Below are positions 37,841 to 47,176 of a DNA stretch of 52,586 nucleotides, in pieces (the first letter of the stretch is position 1; each line of letters starts with the position of its first letter). The position numbers and the translations under genes are program-made. Location of the stretch: contig JALSID010000323.1 in the NCBI GenBank assembly GCA_026981825.1, positions 1 to 52,586 of the forward strand, given 5' to 3'. The DNA is from Planctomycetota bacterium. Its GTDB lineage: Bacteria > Planctomycetota > Planctomycetia > JALXBF01. Below the pieces are notes generated by a model, which saw only the letters and a program-made list of their open reading frames with translations, made no database searches and had not been told where the DNA came from.

Positions 37841-39244
37841 GTGGAAGCGCGGGAATATCGCTTGGATGACACCATAGCGGCCCTAGCCACAGGGTCTGCG
37901 GGGGCGTACCGCGCGATCGTCCGGGTGAGTGGTCGCGATGCGTTCCGGATGCTTCGTGCTCTCGATCCGACCTCAGCCAGGCGCTTGCGTGTCCCCTTTC
38001 CGCGGGTGCTCGATGTGGCCCTGGAGGTGGGGCTTGCGGCGCCTGTTCCTGCCGAGGCGTGGGTGTGGCGGCGGCCCCGGTCGTACACGATGGAGAACAT
38101 GGTGGAGTTGCACATCCCGGGGGCCGTCCCGATCGCACGGGCCGTTCTGGACGCCGTGCTGCGAGCGGGGGCGCGACTGGCCGCCCCGGGCGAGTTTACG
38201 TTCCGGGCAGTTATTCATGGCAAAATGGATCTCACCGAGGCGGAGGCGATCATGAGCCTGACTCGGGCACGGACGCCCGAAAGCATGCGGATCGCGCTGG
38301 AACAACTCGACGGGGGCCTCAAAAGGCGGATGGAGATGGTGCGGGAGCAGATTTGGAATCTTCTTGTCGAGGTGGAAGCCGCACTGGACTTCGTCGAAGA
38401 GGACGTTCCGGTCGTGGACCGCGACAGGATCTTTGCCACGATCGACAGCGTCCTCGACGACCTCCGTGCTCTGAGCGAACAGATGCGTCGCAGGGGGATG
38501 CTGCGGCACGGTCTGCGGGTGGTTTTGACCGGCCGCCCGAATGCGGGCAAGAGCAGCCTGTTCAATCGGCTGGTGAGGCAGCAGCGTGCAATCGTGAGTC
38601 CTGTTCCGGGCACGACTCGAGACTACTTGCAGGCTCGGGTCCGGTTCGGAAACATCGAGGTGGAGCTCGTCGACACGCCGGGGCTGGAGGATAACCCAAA
38701 CCGGGAGGTGGATGCACGTGCCCAAGAGCTCGCGAAACAGGTGCTGCGAAGGGCCACGGTCGTGGTTCACTGTGTTCCAGCCGACCGCCCGGAGGAGCTG
38801 GAATTCGTCCCACGCTTGTCGGAGCAGGACGCAGAGATTACCGAACGGGTGGTCGTGATCACTCGAAGCGACCTCGTGGAACGATCGACCGTCGAACTGC
38901 TGGCTGCTCAGGCGTCGGAACGAGGCTGGCCTGTGGTGGTTACATCCGCTCGGACGGGAACCGGTCTCGAGCAGCTTGAGGCTCTGGTCCAGGAACGATT
39001 GGTGGAAGGAGCTGCCGAGGGGGACGTTTGCACCGTGGAGACTGCTGCCCGATGTCGCCAAATTGTCGAACGTATGATGGAGGCATTGCAGGCAGCGTAC
39101 GAGTCCACCGTAATGTGTCAGCCGGAAGACATCATCGCCGCCGACCTGCGCGCCGCGCTTGATGCCTTATATGAGATCACCGGGGCGTTGTGCTCCGAGG
39201 ATATCCTGGCCGCTATCTTCAGCAGGTTCTGCATCGGCAAGTAG
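37841..39244 (+). CDS. mnmE: tRNA modification GTPase MnmE
   Basis: With MnmG it modifies wobble uridine (cmnm5U) in tRNA. The N-terminal folate-binding domain starts DDTIAALATGSAGAYRAIVRVSG. APGEFTFRAVIHGKMDLTEAEA follows, then the GTPase domain: GRPNAGKSS (about 231-239), DTPGLEDN (about 278-285), and a G4 motif reading TRSD where NKxD/TKxD is usual. The C-terminus ends FCIGK, the conserved C-[ILV]-G-K. The length of 467 residues is normal. The start is GTG at 37841; the conserved frame begins within 10 residues of it. The Lys-to-Arg change in G4 is unusual. Confidence 0.95.
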   Translation: MEAREYRLDDTIAALATGSAGAYRAIVRVSGRDAFRMLRALDPTSARRLRVPFPRVLDVALEVGLAAPVPAEAWVWRRPRSYTMENMVELHIPGAVPIARAVLDAVLRAGARLAAPGEFTFRAVIHGKMDLTEAEAIMSLTRARTPESMRIALEQLDGGLKRRMEMVREQIWNLLVEVEAALDFVEEDVPVVDRDRIFATIDSVLDDLRALSEQMRRRGMLRHGLRVVLTGRPNAGKSSLFNRLVRQQRAIVSPVPGTTRDYLQARVRFGNIEVELVDTPGLEDNPNREVDARAQELAKQVLRRATVVVHCVPADRPEELEFVPRLSEQDAEITERVVVITRSDLVERSTVELLAAQASERGWPVVVTSARTGTGLEQLEALVQERLVEGAAEGDVCTVETAARCRQIVERMMEALQAAYESTVMCQPEDIIAADLRAALDALYEITGALCSEDILAAIFSRFCIGK

Positions 39245-39253
39245 CGAACGTAA

Positions 39254-39275
39254 GGGGGTGGTGCCAGACACCCCC
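39254..39275. terminator. Bidirectional hairpin between mnmE and yidC
   Basis: The inverted repeat GGGGGTG-(8)-CACCCCC lies in the 71-base gap between the convergent stops of mnmE and yidC. It has no long T-run but is well placed to terminate both genes. Confidence 0.5.
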
Positions 39276-39315
39276 GATTCCCCCCTTCTCGTTCGCTCGC
39301 CCTGGCCACCCACCG

Positions 39316-41484
39316 CTACCGCTTCTTATTCGCTTCTTCCAGTAGTCGAGCGAGCTTTTGGCCGAGTGTGCTGTTCTTGAGCCGCTCGGACAGGCTGCTG
39401 GGGGCCTCTTCTTCTTCAACCGCCCGTCTCTTCCTGCGCCGGCTTCGTGGGGGCTGTGCGGGGGGCTCGGGCTTCTCTTCGTCGAGGTGTTCCAGCTTCG
39501 GAATCAGCTTTCGCTCTGCTAGCCCCCACGCGGTGGAAGCCAGGAAGTACAGGCAAAGGCCGGAGGGGAGCTTGTAGAAGATGAGCAGCGTGAAGATGGT
39601 CATCATGATCATGGTCATCCGCTGTTGGGCCTGGATTTCTGGATCAGGCGAAGGGGGCGTAAACCATTTCTGCTGGAAGTACATGAGAACGAGCGACAGC
39701 AGTGGGAGCACGTTCAGGTAAGGGCCGAGAATGGGTAGGTTTACTCCAAACGGGAGAAGCATGTCCGGAGCAGCAAGGTTATCGATCCAGAGGATGAATG
39801 GCGCCTGGCGGAGTTCGACTGCGCTGGAAAGGGCGCGCCAGAGGCCGATGAAGATGGGCATCTGCACAAGCAACGGCAGGCAACCCTGCAGCGGGGCAAG
39901 GGGGTTGATGCCGTGTTTCCGGTAGAGCTCCAGTGTCGCGCGGCCCAGTGCCTCTCGGTCGTCCTTGTACTTTTCCTTCAGCTTGTCGAGTTCCGGCTTG
40001 ATCTTCGCCATCTTCTTCTGCATCCGTTGCATGCTGATTACCTGACGACGTGTGAGTGGATGCATGGCAAGCCGAACCACGACGGTGAGCAGGATGATCG
40101 ATACCCCCCAGTTCGGGATGATCCGGTGGAACGCGCGCAGGATCCAAAGCATGAGCCGCGCGATGCCCCCCATCATCCCGAAGTTCGACACGTACGCTGC
40201 CAGGTCCGCGCGATCAGTCGATGCGACGAAAGCCGTTTCGTCACGCGGTCCCGGATAGACCGCGTACGACATGCTCACTTCCTCCCCACCCTTAACCGCA
40301 AACCGTTTGCTGCGGATGAGGATCCCAACATCACTGAGGTCCGGGTGGTCGAGATAGACCGTGTTCACAATCGGCCAGACCTCACTGATCTGAGAGGCTG
40401 TCTTTGGACCGGGCAGGAGCAGGGCGGAGAAATATTGGGTTTCGGTGCCGGCGAAGAGGAGCTTGTCCAGAAGGTCCCAGCGCTGATCCCGACCCGCGGT
40501 GACATGCATGTACAGCAGGAGTTCATCCTGCTGCAGGACATCATCGCGGTCCAGGTCGAATTCGGATGGCCACGGATCCGCACGCGACGCGGTCCACTCC
40601 GACCGCGTCAGCTCCCCGTCCCCGTTCGCATCCGTGTTGCTCACCTGCTCGGCCAAGCTGCGGGTTGCCTTAGCGAGGGACTTCGCCGTGTGGGTGCCAC
40701 GCTTCTCCGCCCCCTCCCTCACCACCGTGACGGCGGCTTCACGCTTCCGCCACGAGTACCACCACCCTTCCAGTACCGTTCCGCGGGGGCCAAAGAGCCA
40801 GTAGCTCACCTCCGCAGGTGCGTTCCCCGTGTTGCGGATCGTAATGTCGAGATCGAGCCGATACTTTTGCCTCCACAGGCGGAACCGCTTCTCGACCTCC
40901 AGCGTCGTGCCCGGTACCGGACGACGAAAGGTTACCTCGACCCCCTGCTCGTTGCCCGATGTGTCTGTGATCGGCACAGGCTTGGACACGTACCAGGGGC
41001 GACGGACGAGCGCGGCATGCTGCTCGGGAAGATCAAAGGCGAACGAACCAAAGGGTACCCCGGTCAACGTTCGCCACGGGCCGTCCCGTTCGACTCGCGA
41101 TAACAGAGTCAAGGGGCCCGTCCGGTCCTCGTTTTGGAACCGGTTCAGGACCAGTTCATCGACGACCGCTCCGACGTTGTTGAGCCGAACCTGCATCCAG
41201 TACGGGCTGTTCGGATCGGCCGACCCGATGACAATCGGCGCAACCACCGGGATCTCCGGCTCCTCCGGTTTGCTCGGCGCTTCTTCGGCCGCCAATGCCT
41301 GGCTCTCTTTTTCCTCCGGTTTTTTGGCGGTCGGCTGTGCTTTCTGCTCCTTCCCGGTCGCCTTCTTCTGGACGGCCGGAGGCCGGGGCGGCGGCGGGTA
41401 GAGCTTCTGCACGATCACCGGCGTGATCATGAAAATCGCCAACGAGATGGCGAGGAAAAGTAACCAGCGGGTGCGTTCGTCCAT
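39316..41484 (-). CDS. yidC: Membrane protein insertase YidC with EF-hand pair in its periplasmic domain
   Basis: YidC inserts and folds inner-membrane proteins. From the ATG at 41484 it is 722 residues and opens with the anchor helix RWLLFLAISLAIFMITPVIVQ. A low-complexity Lys/Glu/Ala linker follows, then the periplasmic beta domain and the C-terminal 60KD_IMP core (GVSIILLTVVVRLAMHPLTRRQ, LPLLVQMPIFIGLWRAL, FTLLIFYKLPSGLCLYF). It ends in a basic tail (RSRRRKRRAVEEEE...NKKR) that could contact ribosomes. Inside the periplasmic domain, DANGDGELTRSE (40597-40632) and DLDRDDVLQQDE (40522-40557) are two EF-hand-type calcium loops, absent from E. coli YidC. They sit just before the FAGTETQYFSALLLP strand. 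Confidence 0.94.
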   Translation of the reverse strand: MDERTRWLLFLAISLAIFMITPVIVQKLYPPPPRPPAVQKKATGKEQKAQPTAKKPEEKESQALAAEEAPSKPEEPEIPVVAPIVIGSADPNSPYWMQVRLNNVGAVVDELVLNRFQNEDRTGPLTLLSRVERDGPWRTLTGVPFGSFAFDLPEQHAALVRRPWYVSKPVPITDTSGNEQGVEVTFRRPVPGTTLEVEKRFRLWRQKYRLDLDITIRNTGNAPAEVSYWLFGPRGTVLEGWWYSWRKREAAVTVVREGAEKRGTHTAKSLAKATRSLAEQVSNTDANGDGELTRSEWTASRADPWPSEFDLDRDDVLQQDELLLYMHVTAGRDQRWDLLDKLLFAGTETQYFSALLLPGPKTASQISEVWPIVNTVYLDHPDLSDVGILIRSKRFAVKGGEEVSMSYAVYPGPRDETAFVASTDRADLAAYVSNFGMMGGIARLMLWILRAFHRIIPNWGVSIILLTVVVRLAMHPLTRRQVISMQRMQKKMAKIKPELDKLKEKYKDDREALGRATLELYRKHGINPLAPLQGCLPLLVQMPIFIGLWRALSSAVELRQAPFILWIDNLAAPDMLLPFGVNLPILGPYLNVLPLLSLVLMYFQQKWFTPPSPDPEIQAQQRMTMIMMTIFTLLIFYKLPSGLCLYFLASTAWGLAERKLIPKLEHLDEEKPEPPAQPPRSRRRKRRAVEEEEAPSSLSERLKNSTLGQKLARLLEEANKKR

Positions 41485-41771
41485 CGTCCGCGGACTCGTG
41501 CTAACACGCGACTCTCTAGGCAGTTCCGGATCGGTTACCCTGTTCCCGTTCCGTGTGAGTCTAATTGTAGGAACGGCAGGACGGCGACCAGCGCAGCCCC
41601 ACGCAGCCGTCACCCGGATGGCCAACGCCTTAGGCTTCGACCGTGCCGCGGGACGGCCGCGTTCACGCCAGGGGCGTCCCCGATGACGGAGCCCAGCAGC
41701 GGCGGCGCTCGGCCGTACAATTCGGGCGGTTACCGGTGGGGACGCAGATCCACGTTGCAGAGTCTCGAGGC

Positions 41772-43256
41772 ATGGCAGAGCGATTGATCCTGGTCCGTTT
41801 GAGCGGCGAGATTTCCACCAAATCCAATCGGGTGCGCCGTCGTTTCACCGAACACCTCGTGGACAACATGCACGATGCCCTCCGCTCAGTCGGCGTGCAG
41901 CAGCGGATTCGGAACGAATGGAGCCGAATCTTCGTCGAGGTCGATTCGGTGGAGCCTGCGCTCGATGTCCTTACGCGCGTCTTCGGGATTGCGTCCTGCT
42001 CGCCCATCGACCGCGTCACCAAACCGGTGCTGGACGAGATCGTCCGGGTCGGTGAGGAGACGTATCGCGATATCGTGAACGGCCGCCGCTATGCGGTACG
42101 CGCGCGGCGAAGCGGCCGGCACCCGTTTTCGGCCCAGGACGTCAACGTCAAGCTCGGGGCCGCTCTGAACCCCTACGGCACCGTGGACCTGGAGCAGCCC
42201 GACGTCACGGTCCATGTGGAAGTGCGTCCCCAAGCGGCGTACCTTTTCCATCGAATCGTCCCCGGACCCGGCGGGCTACCGCTGGGTGTGGAAGGACGGG
42301 CGGTCTCGCTGATTTCGGGCGGCTTCGACTCAGCCGTAGCTTCCTGGCTGATGCTCAAACGGGGCGTGGAACTCGAATATGTCTTCTGCAATCTTGCCGG
42401 CGCGGCATACGAACGCAGCGTCCTTCTCGTCGCACGCCTGCTCGCGACGGCCTGGAGCTACGGGTCGCATCCGAGAATACATGTGCTCGACTTCGAGCCC
42501 CTGGTCAAGGAGCTGCGCGACAAGGTGAAGCCCCAGTATCTGCAGGTGGTGCTCAAGCGGCTCATGTACCGCGCCGCCTGCCGTATAGCCGAGCACACGG
42601 GCGCCCACGCGGTCATCACCGGCGAGTCCGTGGGACAGGTCTCGTCGCAGACGCTGGCAAACCTACGCTCCATCGACGTTGTCGCCGATTACCCCGTCCT
42701 CCGGCCTGTGATCGCGTACAACAAGGACGAAATCGTCCGACAGGCCCAGTGGGTGGGTACGTATGCCCTCTCGGCGGTCGTTCAGGAGTACTGTGCCCTT
42801 GTGCCACGCCATCCCGTAACGGCGGCCACACCCCACGGTGTCGACGTGGCCGAACAGGACGTCGATCTGTCCCTGCTCGATGCGGCGGTGCGCGACAGAA
42901 AGGTCCTCTTCCTCAGGGAGCTTTCTGACGCCGATCTCGTCGTTCCGTACCTGTTCACCGAGGAAATTCCGGAAGACGCGACGGTCATCGACTGCCGACC
43001 TCAGTCGCAGTTCGAAGCATGGCACTACCCCGGCGCCTTACACAAAGACGTGGACGACCTCCTCGTCAACTACAAGCAGCTCCCCAAGGACCGCACCTAC
43101 GTCCTCTACTGCATGTGGGGGCTGCAAAGCGCGGCTGTGGCGGAAAAGATGCAGCGGGACGGTTACCAGGCGTACAGCTTCAAAGGCGGAGTCCCTGCGC
43201 TCATGCGACGTGTGGGGGCCGATGAGAAAGCTCCCGTCGACGACCGAACTCCCTAG
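41772..43256 (+). CDS. thiI: tRNA 4-thiouridine synthase ThiI with rhodanese domain
   Basis: Uses persulfide sulfur and ATP to make s4U8 in tRNA, and donates sulfur for the thiazole of thiamine. From the ATG at 41772 it is 494 residues: a ferredoxin-like plus THUMP N-terminus (LVRLSGEISTKSNRVRRRF), the PP-loop SLISGGFDSAVASWLM (about 180-195), and a C-terminal rhodanese-like domain ending YVLYCMWGLQSAAVAEKM. Both functional cysteines are present: Cys341 in QEYCALVPRHP and Cys447 in the rhodanese loop, equivalent to E. coli Cys344 and Cys456. Longer in-frame starts to 41643 add unlike sequence. It is divergent from yidC with 287 bases between. Confidence 0.94.
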   Translation: MAERLILVRLSGEISTKSNRVRRRFTEHLVDNMHDALRSVGVQQRIRNEWSRIFVEVDSVEPALDVLTRVFGIASCSPIDRVTKPVLDEIVRVGEETYRDIVNGRRYAVRARRSGRHPFSAQDVNVKLGAALNPYGTVDLEQPDVTVHVEVRPQAAYLFHRIVPGPGGLPLGVEGRAVSLISGGFDSAVASWLMLKRGVELEYVFCNLAGAAYERSVLLVARLLATAWSYGSHPRIHVLDFEPLVKELRDKVKPQYLQVVLKRLMYRAACRIAEHTGAHAVITGESVGQVSSQTLANLRSIDVVADYPVLRPVIAYNKDEIVRQAQWVGTYALSAVVQEYCALVPRHPVTAATPHGVDVAEQDVDLSLLDAAVRDRKVLFLRELSDADLVVPYLFTEEIPEDATVIDCRPQSQFEAWHYPGALHKDVDDLLVNYKQLPKDRTYVLYCMWGLQSAAVAEKMQRDGYQAYSFKGGVPALMRRVGADEKAPVDDRTP

Positions 43257-43705
43257 CGCCCCGGGGCAACCGCTGACGGTCGTGCCGGTGCTGCCTGCGC
43301 GATGTACGCCCGCGTCAGGGCTTTTTTGCGGCGTTTGCCCTGTCCACGGCGAAGAGCGAAAGACAGCCGCCAACAGACGACCCGCTCCGACGCACCGTTT
43401 CTTTGGCGCGTTCCTGCGCGGAGCCCGACTGGATGCGGTCCACAGCCACCAGGGAGGCGGCGCCGGTCGGCGACGTCAGCGTTCGATCCACGTCGAAGCG
43501 CGCGTGTGGCCGGGAGCAGCTTCTTCCCGAGAACCGGCCGTGGGCCGCGGATCGTCACTTTCTCTGAGCGCACCGGTAAGCCCTTGTTTTCGCGTCGTGC
43601 CGCGTCGGGCAAAGAGGCGGGTTCTTCAAGGGGAAAGAGGAGTGCGTCCCCGCCGGTGGCCATAATTCACGATCCGACTCCGTACCTGGGAGCGAGGCAG
43701 AGCAG
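43257..43705. other. Unassigned gap before NnrS-like gene
   Basis: No gene supported. Open frames on both strands (for example 43302-43892 plus, 43253-43663 minus) are Arg-rich, featureless, and the plus one overlaps the NnrS-like start. The end carries GAGG before the ATG at 43706. Confidence 0.4.
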
Positions 43706-45499
43706 ATGGCCCGACGCATTCTCCGGCCCGACATGGCGGTGCGCCAAATCGCCCGGGATTGGCCCGAGACGCGGCCCATCTTCGAGCGATTCGGGCTGGC
43801 CGCAAGCAGACCTCCGTATGGGCCGCTGCTGTCGCTCGAAGCATTTGCGAAACGACAGGGGATCCCGCTCGATCAGCTCCTGCGTGAGTTAGCCGAGGCG
43901 GCGGACGCAGACGTCGAACTAACCCGCAATACCGTCCACCGCGCCTTCCTGGCGACAGCTCTTTTTTACGCCGTTTTCATCGGCGGCGGTCTTGGGTTGT
44001 GGATGGCATACGCCGCGGGCAGGGAAGGGGGCTACGAGTTCGTGCCAGCCCGGCACGCGTTTGCCCACGGAGTTGCACAGCAGTGGGGGTTCCTGACGCT
44101 CTTTATCGTCGGCATCGCGTTCCGCTGGCTACCGATGGCAACTTCTGCCGATCCCCCATCGCGGCGACTGGCGAGCCTGATTGTGGTTCTCGGCGCCCTG
44201 GGGGCGGGTTTCCTGTACGTGTGGGGGCACGCCGAGGGCCTGTTACCATGGCTCGGCCCTTTAGGGGCTGCCTGCCTCCTTGGCTTCGCACTTCTGGTGT
44301 TTGCGGAGTTCGTACGGTTGACCCAGGTAGACCAGAAGCGACAGACCTGGAATACGGCCATTATCCTGGGTTGTTGCTGGTTGTGCGTGACCGGAGGGTT
44401 GACGTCCGTCTTTGCCCTCACTGTCGTACGGCATGGTCCAGATGCGTTCGACCCGTTTGTACGGCTTCTGCTCGCCGATCTGCCCCTGGTTGGATTCGTC
44501 GTTAATTGCATCTACGGGTTTGGACTTCGGATCCTTCCACCTCTCGTCGGAGGACCGGTTCGGCAGCGCTACGCTCCGATGTGCGTGCTTTTCCATAATG
44601 TGGGCGTCTTCACTCTTCTGGCGGGCCGTCTTACCGCATGGCCCTACACGACCGCCCTGACCGCGCTATTCCTCGTGGGGGCCGCCCTGCTCTACCTGGC
44701 CGCCTTGCCGAGGCTGAAACGGCCCCGCGTCCCGTCCGATCGCCCCGAGCAGGGGCCTCGCGTCAGTGTGTGGATCATCGCCGCGTCCTTCGCATGGGCA
44801 GTGGTGGGGGCAGGACTGTACGCTGTAGCGGGGTACGTTGAGTTCGTGAGCCCGCTACCCACGCTGGCGGCGATCCGCGTTTACGGCCCCGGTCTCGCTC
44901 CAATGGCCCTCTACGACGCTGCCCGGCACGCGATTACCCTGGGTTTCATGACGGGGCTGATTATCGGGGTCGGAAGCCGGCTCATTCCAATGCTTGAGCA
45001 TCGTGTCCTGTATTGCGCCCGCGCCATACCCGTAGCTGCTCTTTGCCTGGAAACGGGCGTTTCGCTCCGGATCGTGGGGGACGTCTGGTCGCTGGTTTTC
45101 GGCAAGCAGTCGCTGTACGTGCAGTCAGCCGCCGCGATCCTTGCACTGCTGGGACTGGCGTTGTTCGGGCTTGCGGCGGTGAGGACCCTATGGCCCCCTG
45201 CGGATTCGCTGCTAAAGCACGGTCGGGTAACGGAACGGACTCCGGTGGTCCTTCTGTTGGAAGAGTGCCCTGCGGTGTACGAGTATCTCGTCCGGCGCGG
45301 GGCGCGCTACCTTGCTCGGGCGCGCAGTGTGCCCCCTGAGCTTACACTGGGTTCGATGCTCCGGTCGGAGGGGCTGGAAGTGCACGAGACTCTGGGGGAA
45401 TTGCAGCGGCTGGTCGATGCCTGCCGGTCCGACCAGACCGTTTCTGGCAACGAACCTCGAACGCCCAGCTCGGATGCGGCGGCCGAGGGGGCGAAGTAG
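43706..45499 (+). CDS. NnrS-like heme-copper-type membrane protein flanked by DUF1858-like domains
   Basis: A 597-residue protein. The N-terminal 65 residues (DMAVRQIARDWPETRPIFERFGL) resemble the DUF1858/ScdA-N helix domain. About 12 transmembrane helices follow, with NnrS signatures such as HAFAHGVAQQWGFLTLFIVGIAFRWLP and ARHAITLGFMTGLIIGVGSRLIP; His residues on the helices could hold heme or copper. The C-terminal 90 residues repeat the DUF1858-like pattern (ERTPVVLLLEECPAVYEYLVRRG). NnrS proteins are linked to nitric-oxide stress and denitrification, but no such genes are nearby, so the function is inferred. The start at 43706 has GAGG upstream. glpD follows after 55 bases and may be co-transcribed. 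Confidence 0.8.
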   Translation: MARRILRPDMAVRQIARDWPETRPIFERFGLAASRPPYGPLLSLEAFAKRQGIPLDQLLRELAEAADADVELTRNTVHRAFLATALFYAVFIGGGLGLWMAYAAGREGGYEFVPARHAFAHGVAQQWGFLTLFIVGIAFRWLPMATSADPPSRRLASLIVVLGALGAGFLYVWGHAEGLLPWLGPLGAACLLGFALLVFAEFVRLTQVDQKRQTWNTAIILGCCWLCVTGGLTSVFALTVVRHGPDAFDPFVRLLLADLPLVGFVVNCIYGFGLRILPPLVGGPVRQRYAPMCVLFHNVGVFTLLAGRLTAWPYTTALTALFLVGAALLYLAALPRLKRPRVPSDRPEQGPRVSVWIIAASFAWAVVGAGLYAVAGYVEFVSPLPTLAAIRVYGPGLAPMALYDAARHAITLGFMTGLIIGVGSRLIPMLEHRVLYCARAIPVAALCLETGVSLRIVGDVWSLVFGKQSLYVQSAAAILALLGLALFGLAAVRTLWPPADSLLKHGRVTERTPVVLLLEECPAVYEYLVRRGARYLARARSVPPELTLGSMLRSEGLEVHETLGELQRLVDACRSDQTVSGNEPRTPSSDAAAEGAK

Positions 45500-45554
45500 C
45501 CAGGCGGTGCACCTCGACGGGGGAGTCAGCGAGCATCAGGGAGACGAGCGGGAA

Positions 45555-47144
45555 ATGCAGCGAGAGCAAATGATCGAGGCGGCGCGATCGCGGGAACACG
45601 ACGTTGTCATCGTAGGGGGAGGTGCCACGGGCCTCGGGCTTGCTCTCGATGCGGCCAGCCGTGGGTTCCGTACGCTGTTGCTGGAGGCACGGGACTTCGG
45701 CAAGGGAACGTCCAGTCGCAGCACGAAGCTCATTCACGGAGGGCTTCGCTATTTGAAACAGGGAAACGTGCGCCTGGTGCGAGAAGCCTCGGCCGAACGC
45801 GGCTTGTTGCTCCGGCTTGCGCCACACCTGGTCCGTCCCCTGGGTTTTTACCTGCCGACCCATGGCGTAGGCGAATGGGTCCGCTACGGGCTCGGCTTGG
45901 AGATCTACGGGTTGATGGCCGGCCGCTTCCGGATCGGCGGCGTGCGGCGAGTTCGGATGGGGGAGGCACAGCGACGGTTTCCGACGCTTCGAGCCGAGCA
46001 CCGGCGGGGTGGATTCGAATACTGGGATGGGCAGTTCGACGACGCCCGCTATCTGATCCATCTGTGCCGGACAGCGGTACGCTATGGCTGCACCGTTTTG
46101 AACTACGCGCCGGTGGTGGGGTTGCACCGCGGCATCCACGGCCGGGTGGAGGGGGTCTCTTTTGTGGACGCTGAGACGGGGGAGCAGCATGAGGTACGCG
46201 CGCGGGTGGTGATCAACGCCGCAGGTCCGTTTGTCGATTCTGTCCGACGCTTGCTCGAGCCCAACGCGGAGCGAAGTGTGATCCTGAGCCGCGGGAGTCA
46301 CCTCGTCGTGGATAGGCGAGTTCTACCGGGCGACCGCGCGGTGATCGTTCCTGAGACCCCCGATGGGCGGGTTCTGTTCCTGATCCCCTGGCACGGACGC
46401 GTCCTGATCGGGACGACCGATGTTCACCTGGAGACGCCTACGGTGGAACCTACGATTACGCCTGAGGAGGTCCGCTACATCCTGAAGACTGCCGAGGGGT
46501 ATCTTCGAGAGCCCATAAGAGCAGACCAGATCCGCGCGGCGTTCGCGGGAATTCGAGCGTTGGCAGCGCCGCGGGGTCTTTCGGTGGAGCGCACCTCGGA
46601 TGTCCCACGCGACCACGTGGTCAGCATCTCTCGCACGGGGCTGGTGACGATTGTTGGCGGCAAATGGACGACGTACCGCTGGATGGCGGAGGATTGCTTG
46701 AACCGCGTGATGGCCGCGGGTCTGCTACCGCACCGCCCGTGCCGCACGAGAGCAATCAAGCTGGACGGCTATGTCCCGCACCACCCCGCAAACGGCTTCG
46801 ATATTTGGGAGGGGGCATATGCATCGAGAAAGGCGCTGCTGATGCGGGACGAGCCCGAGTTAGGGGCAGCCGTGGTGGAGGGAGCACCTCTCCGGTACGT
46901 GGACGTGTTGTGGGCGGTGCGCGAAGAGATGGCCCGGACGGTGGAGGACGTGCTGGCTCGACGCACGCGGTTGTTGTTCCTGGATACGCACCTGGCAGCG
47001 GCAGCCGCCCTGCCCGTTGCCCGGTTCATGGCGAAGGAACTGGGCCGCTCGGGGGAATGGATTGAGGAACAGTGCCGGTCGTTCCGCGAGCTGTGTGCTG
47101 CGCTTCTGCAGCCGGTACACGACCACTTCGCACGGCGCGCCTAA
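45555..47144 (+). CDS. glpD: FAD-dependent glycerol-3-phosphate dehydrogenase
   Basis: Oxidises sn-glycerol-3-phosphate to dihydroxyacetone phosphate at the membrane and passes electrons to quinone. The N-terminal Rossmann motif DVVIVGGGATGLGLALDAASRGFRTLLLEARDF is followed by GTSSRSTKLIHGGLRYL, the family hallmark. Later come FEYWDGQFDDARY, VINAAGPFVD and LVTIVGGKWTTYRWMAED. The length of 529 residues is typical. I chose the ATG at 45555; another lies at 45570. The open frame extends upstream into the NnrS-like gene without family resemblance. Tandem hairpin repeats begin 32 bases after the stop. Confidence 0.95.
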   Translation: MQREQMIEAARSREHDVVIVGGGATGLGLALDAASRGFRTLLLEARDFGKGTSSRSTKLIHGGLRYLKQGNVRLVREASAERGLLLRLAPHLVRPLGFYLPTHGVGEWVRYGLGLEIYGLMAGRFRIGGVRRVRMGEAQRRFPTLRAEHRRGGFEYWDGQFDDARYLIHLCRTAVRYGCTVLNYAPVVGLHRGIHGRVEGVSFVDAETGEQHEVRARVVINAAGPFVDSVRRLLEPNAERSVILSRGSHLVVDRRVLPGDRAVIVPETPDGRVLFLIPWHGRVLIGTTDVHLETPTVEPTITPEEVRYILKTAEGYLREPIRADQIRAAFAGIRALAAPRGLSVERTSDVPRDHVVSISRTGLVTIVGGKWTTYRWMAEDCLNRVMAAGLLPHRPCRTRAIKLDGYVPHHPANGFDIWEGAYASRKALLMRDEPELGAAVVEGAPLRYVDVLWAVREEMARTVEDVLARRTRLLFLDTHLAAAAALPVARFMAKELGRSGEWIEEQCRSFRELCAALLQPVHDHFARRA

Positions 47145-47176
47145 ACCAATCTCCAGCCATCTTGCTCCGCTTTTTT

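Noticed and set aside
43302..43892. 196-residue plus-strand frame before and over the NnrS-like start
   Set aside because: Arg/Ser-rich with no motif, in conflict with the well-supported NnrS-like frame.
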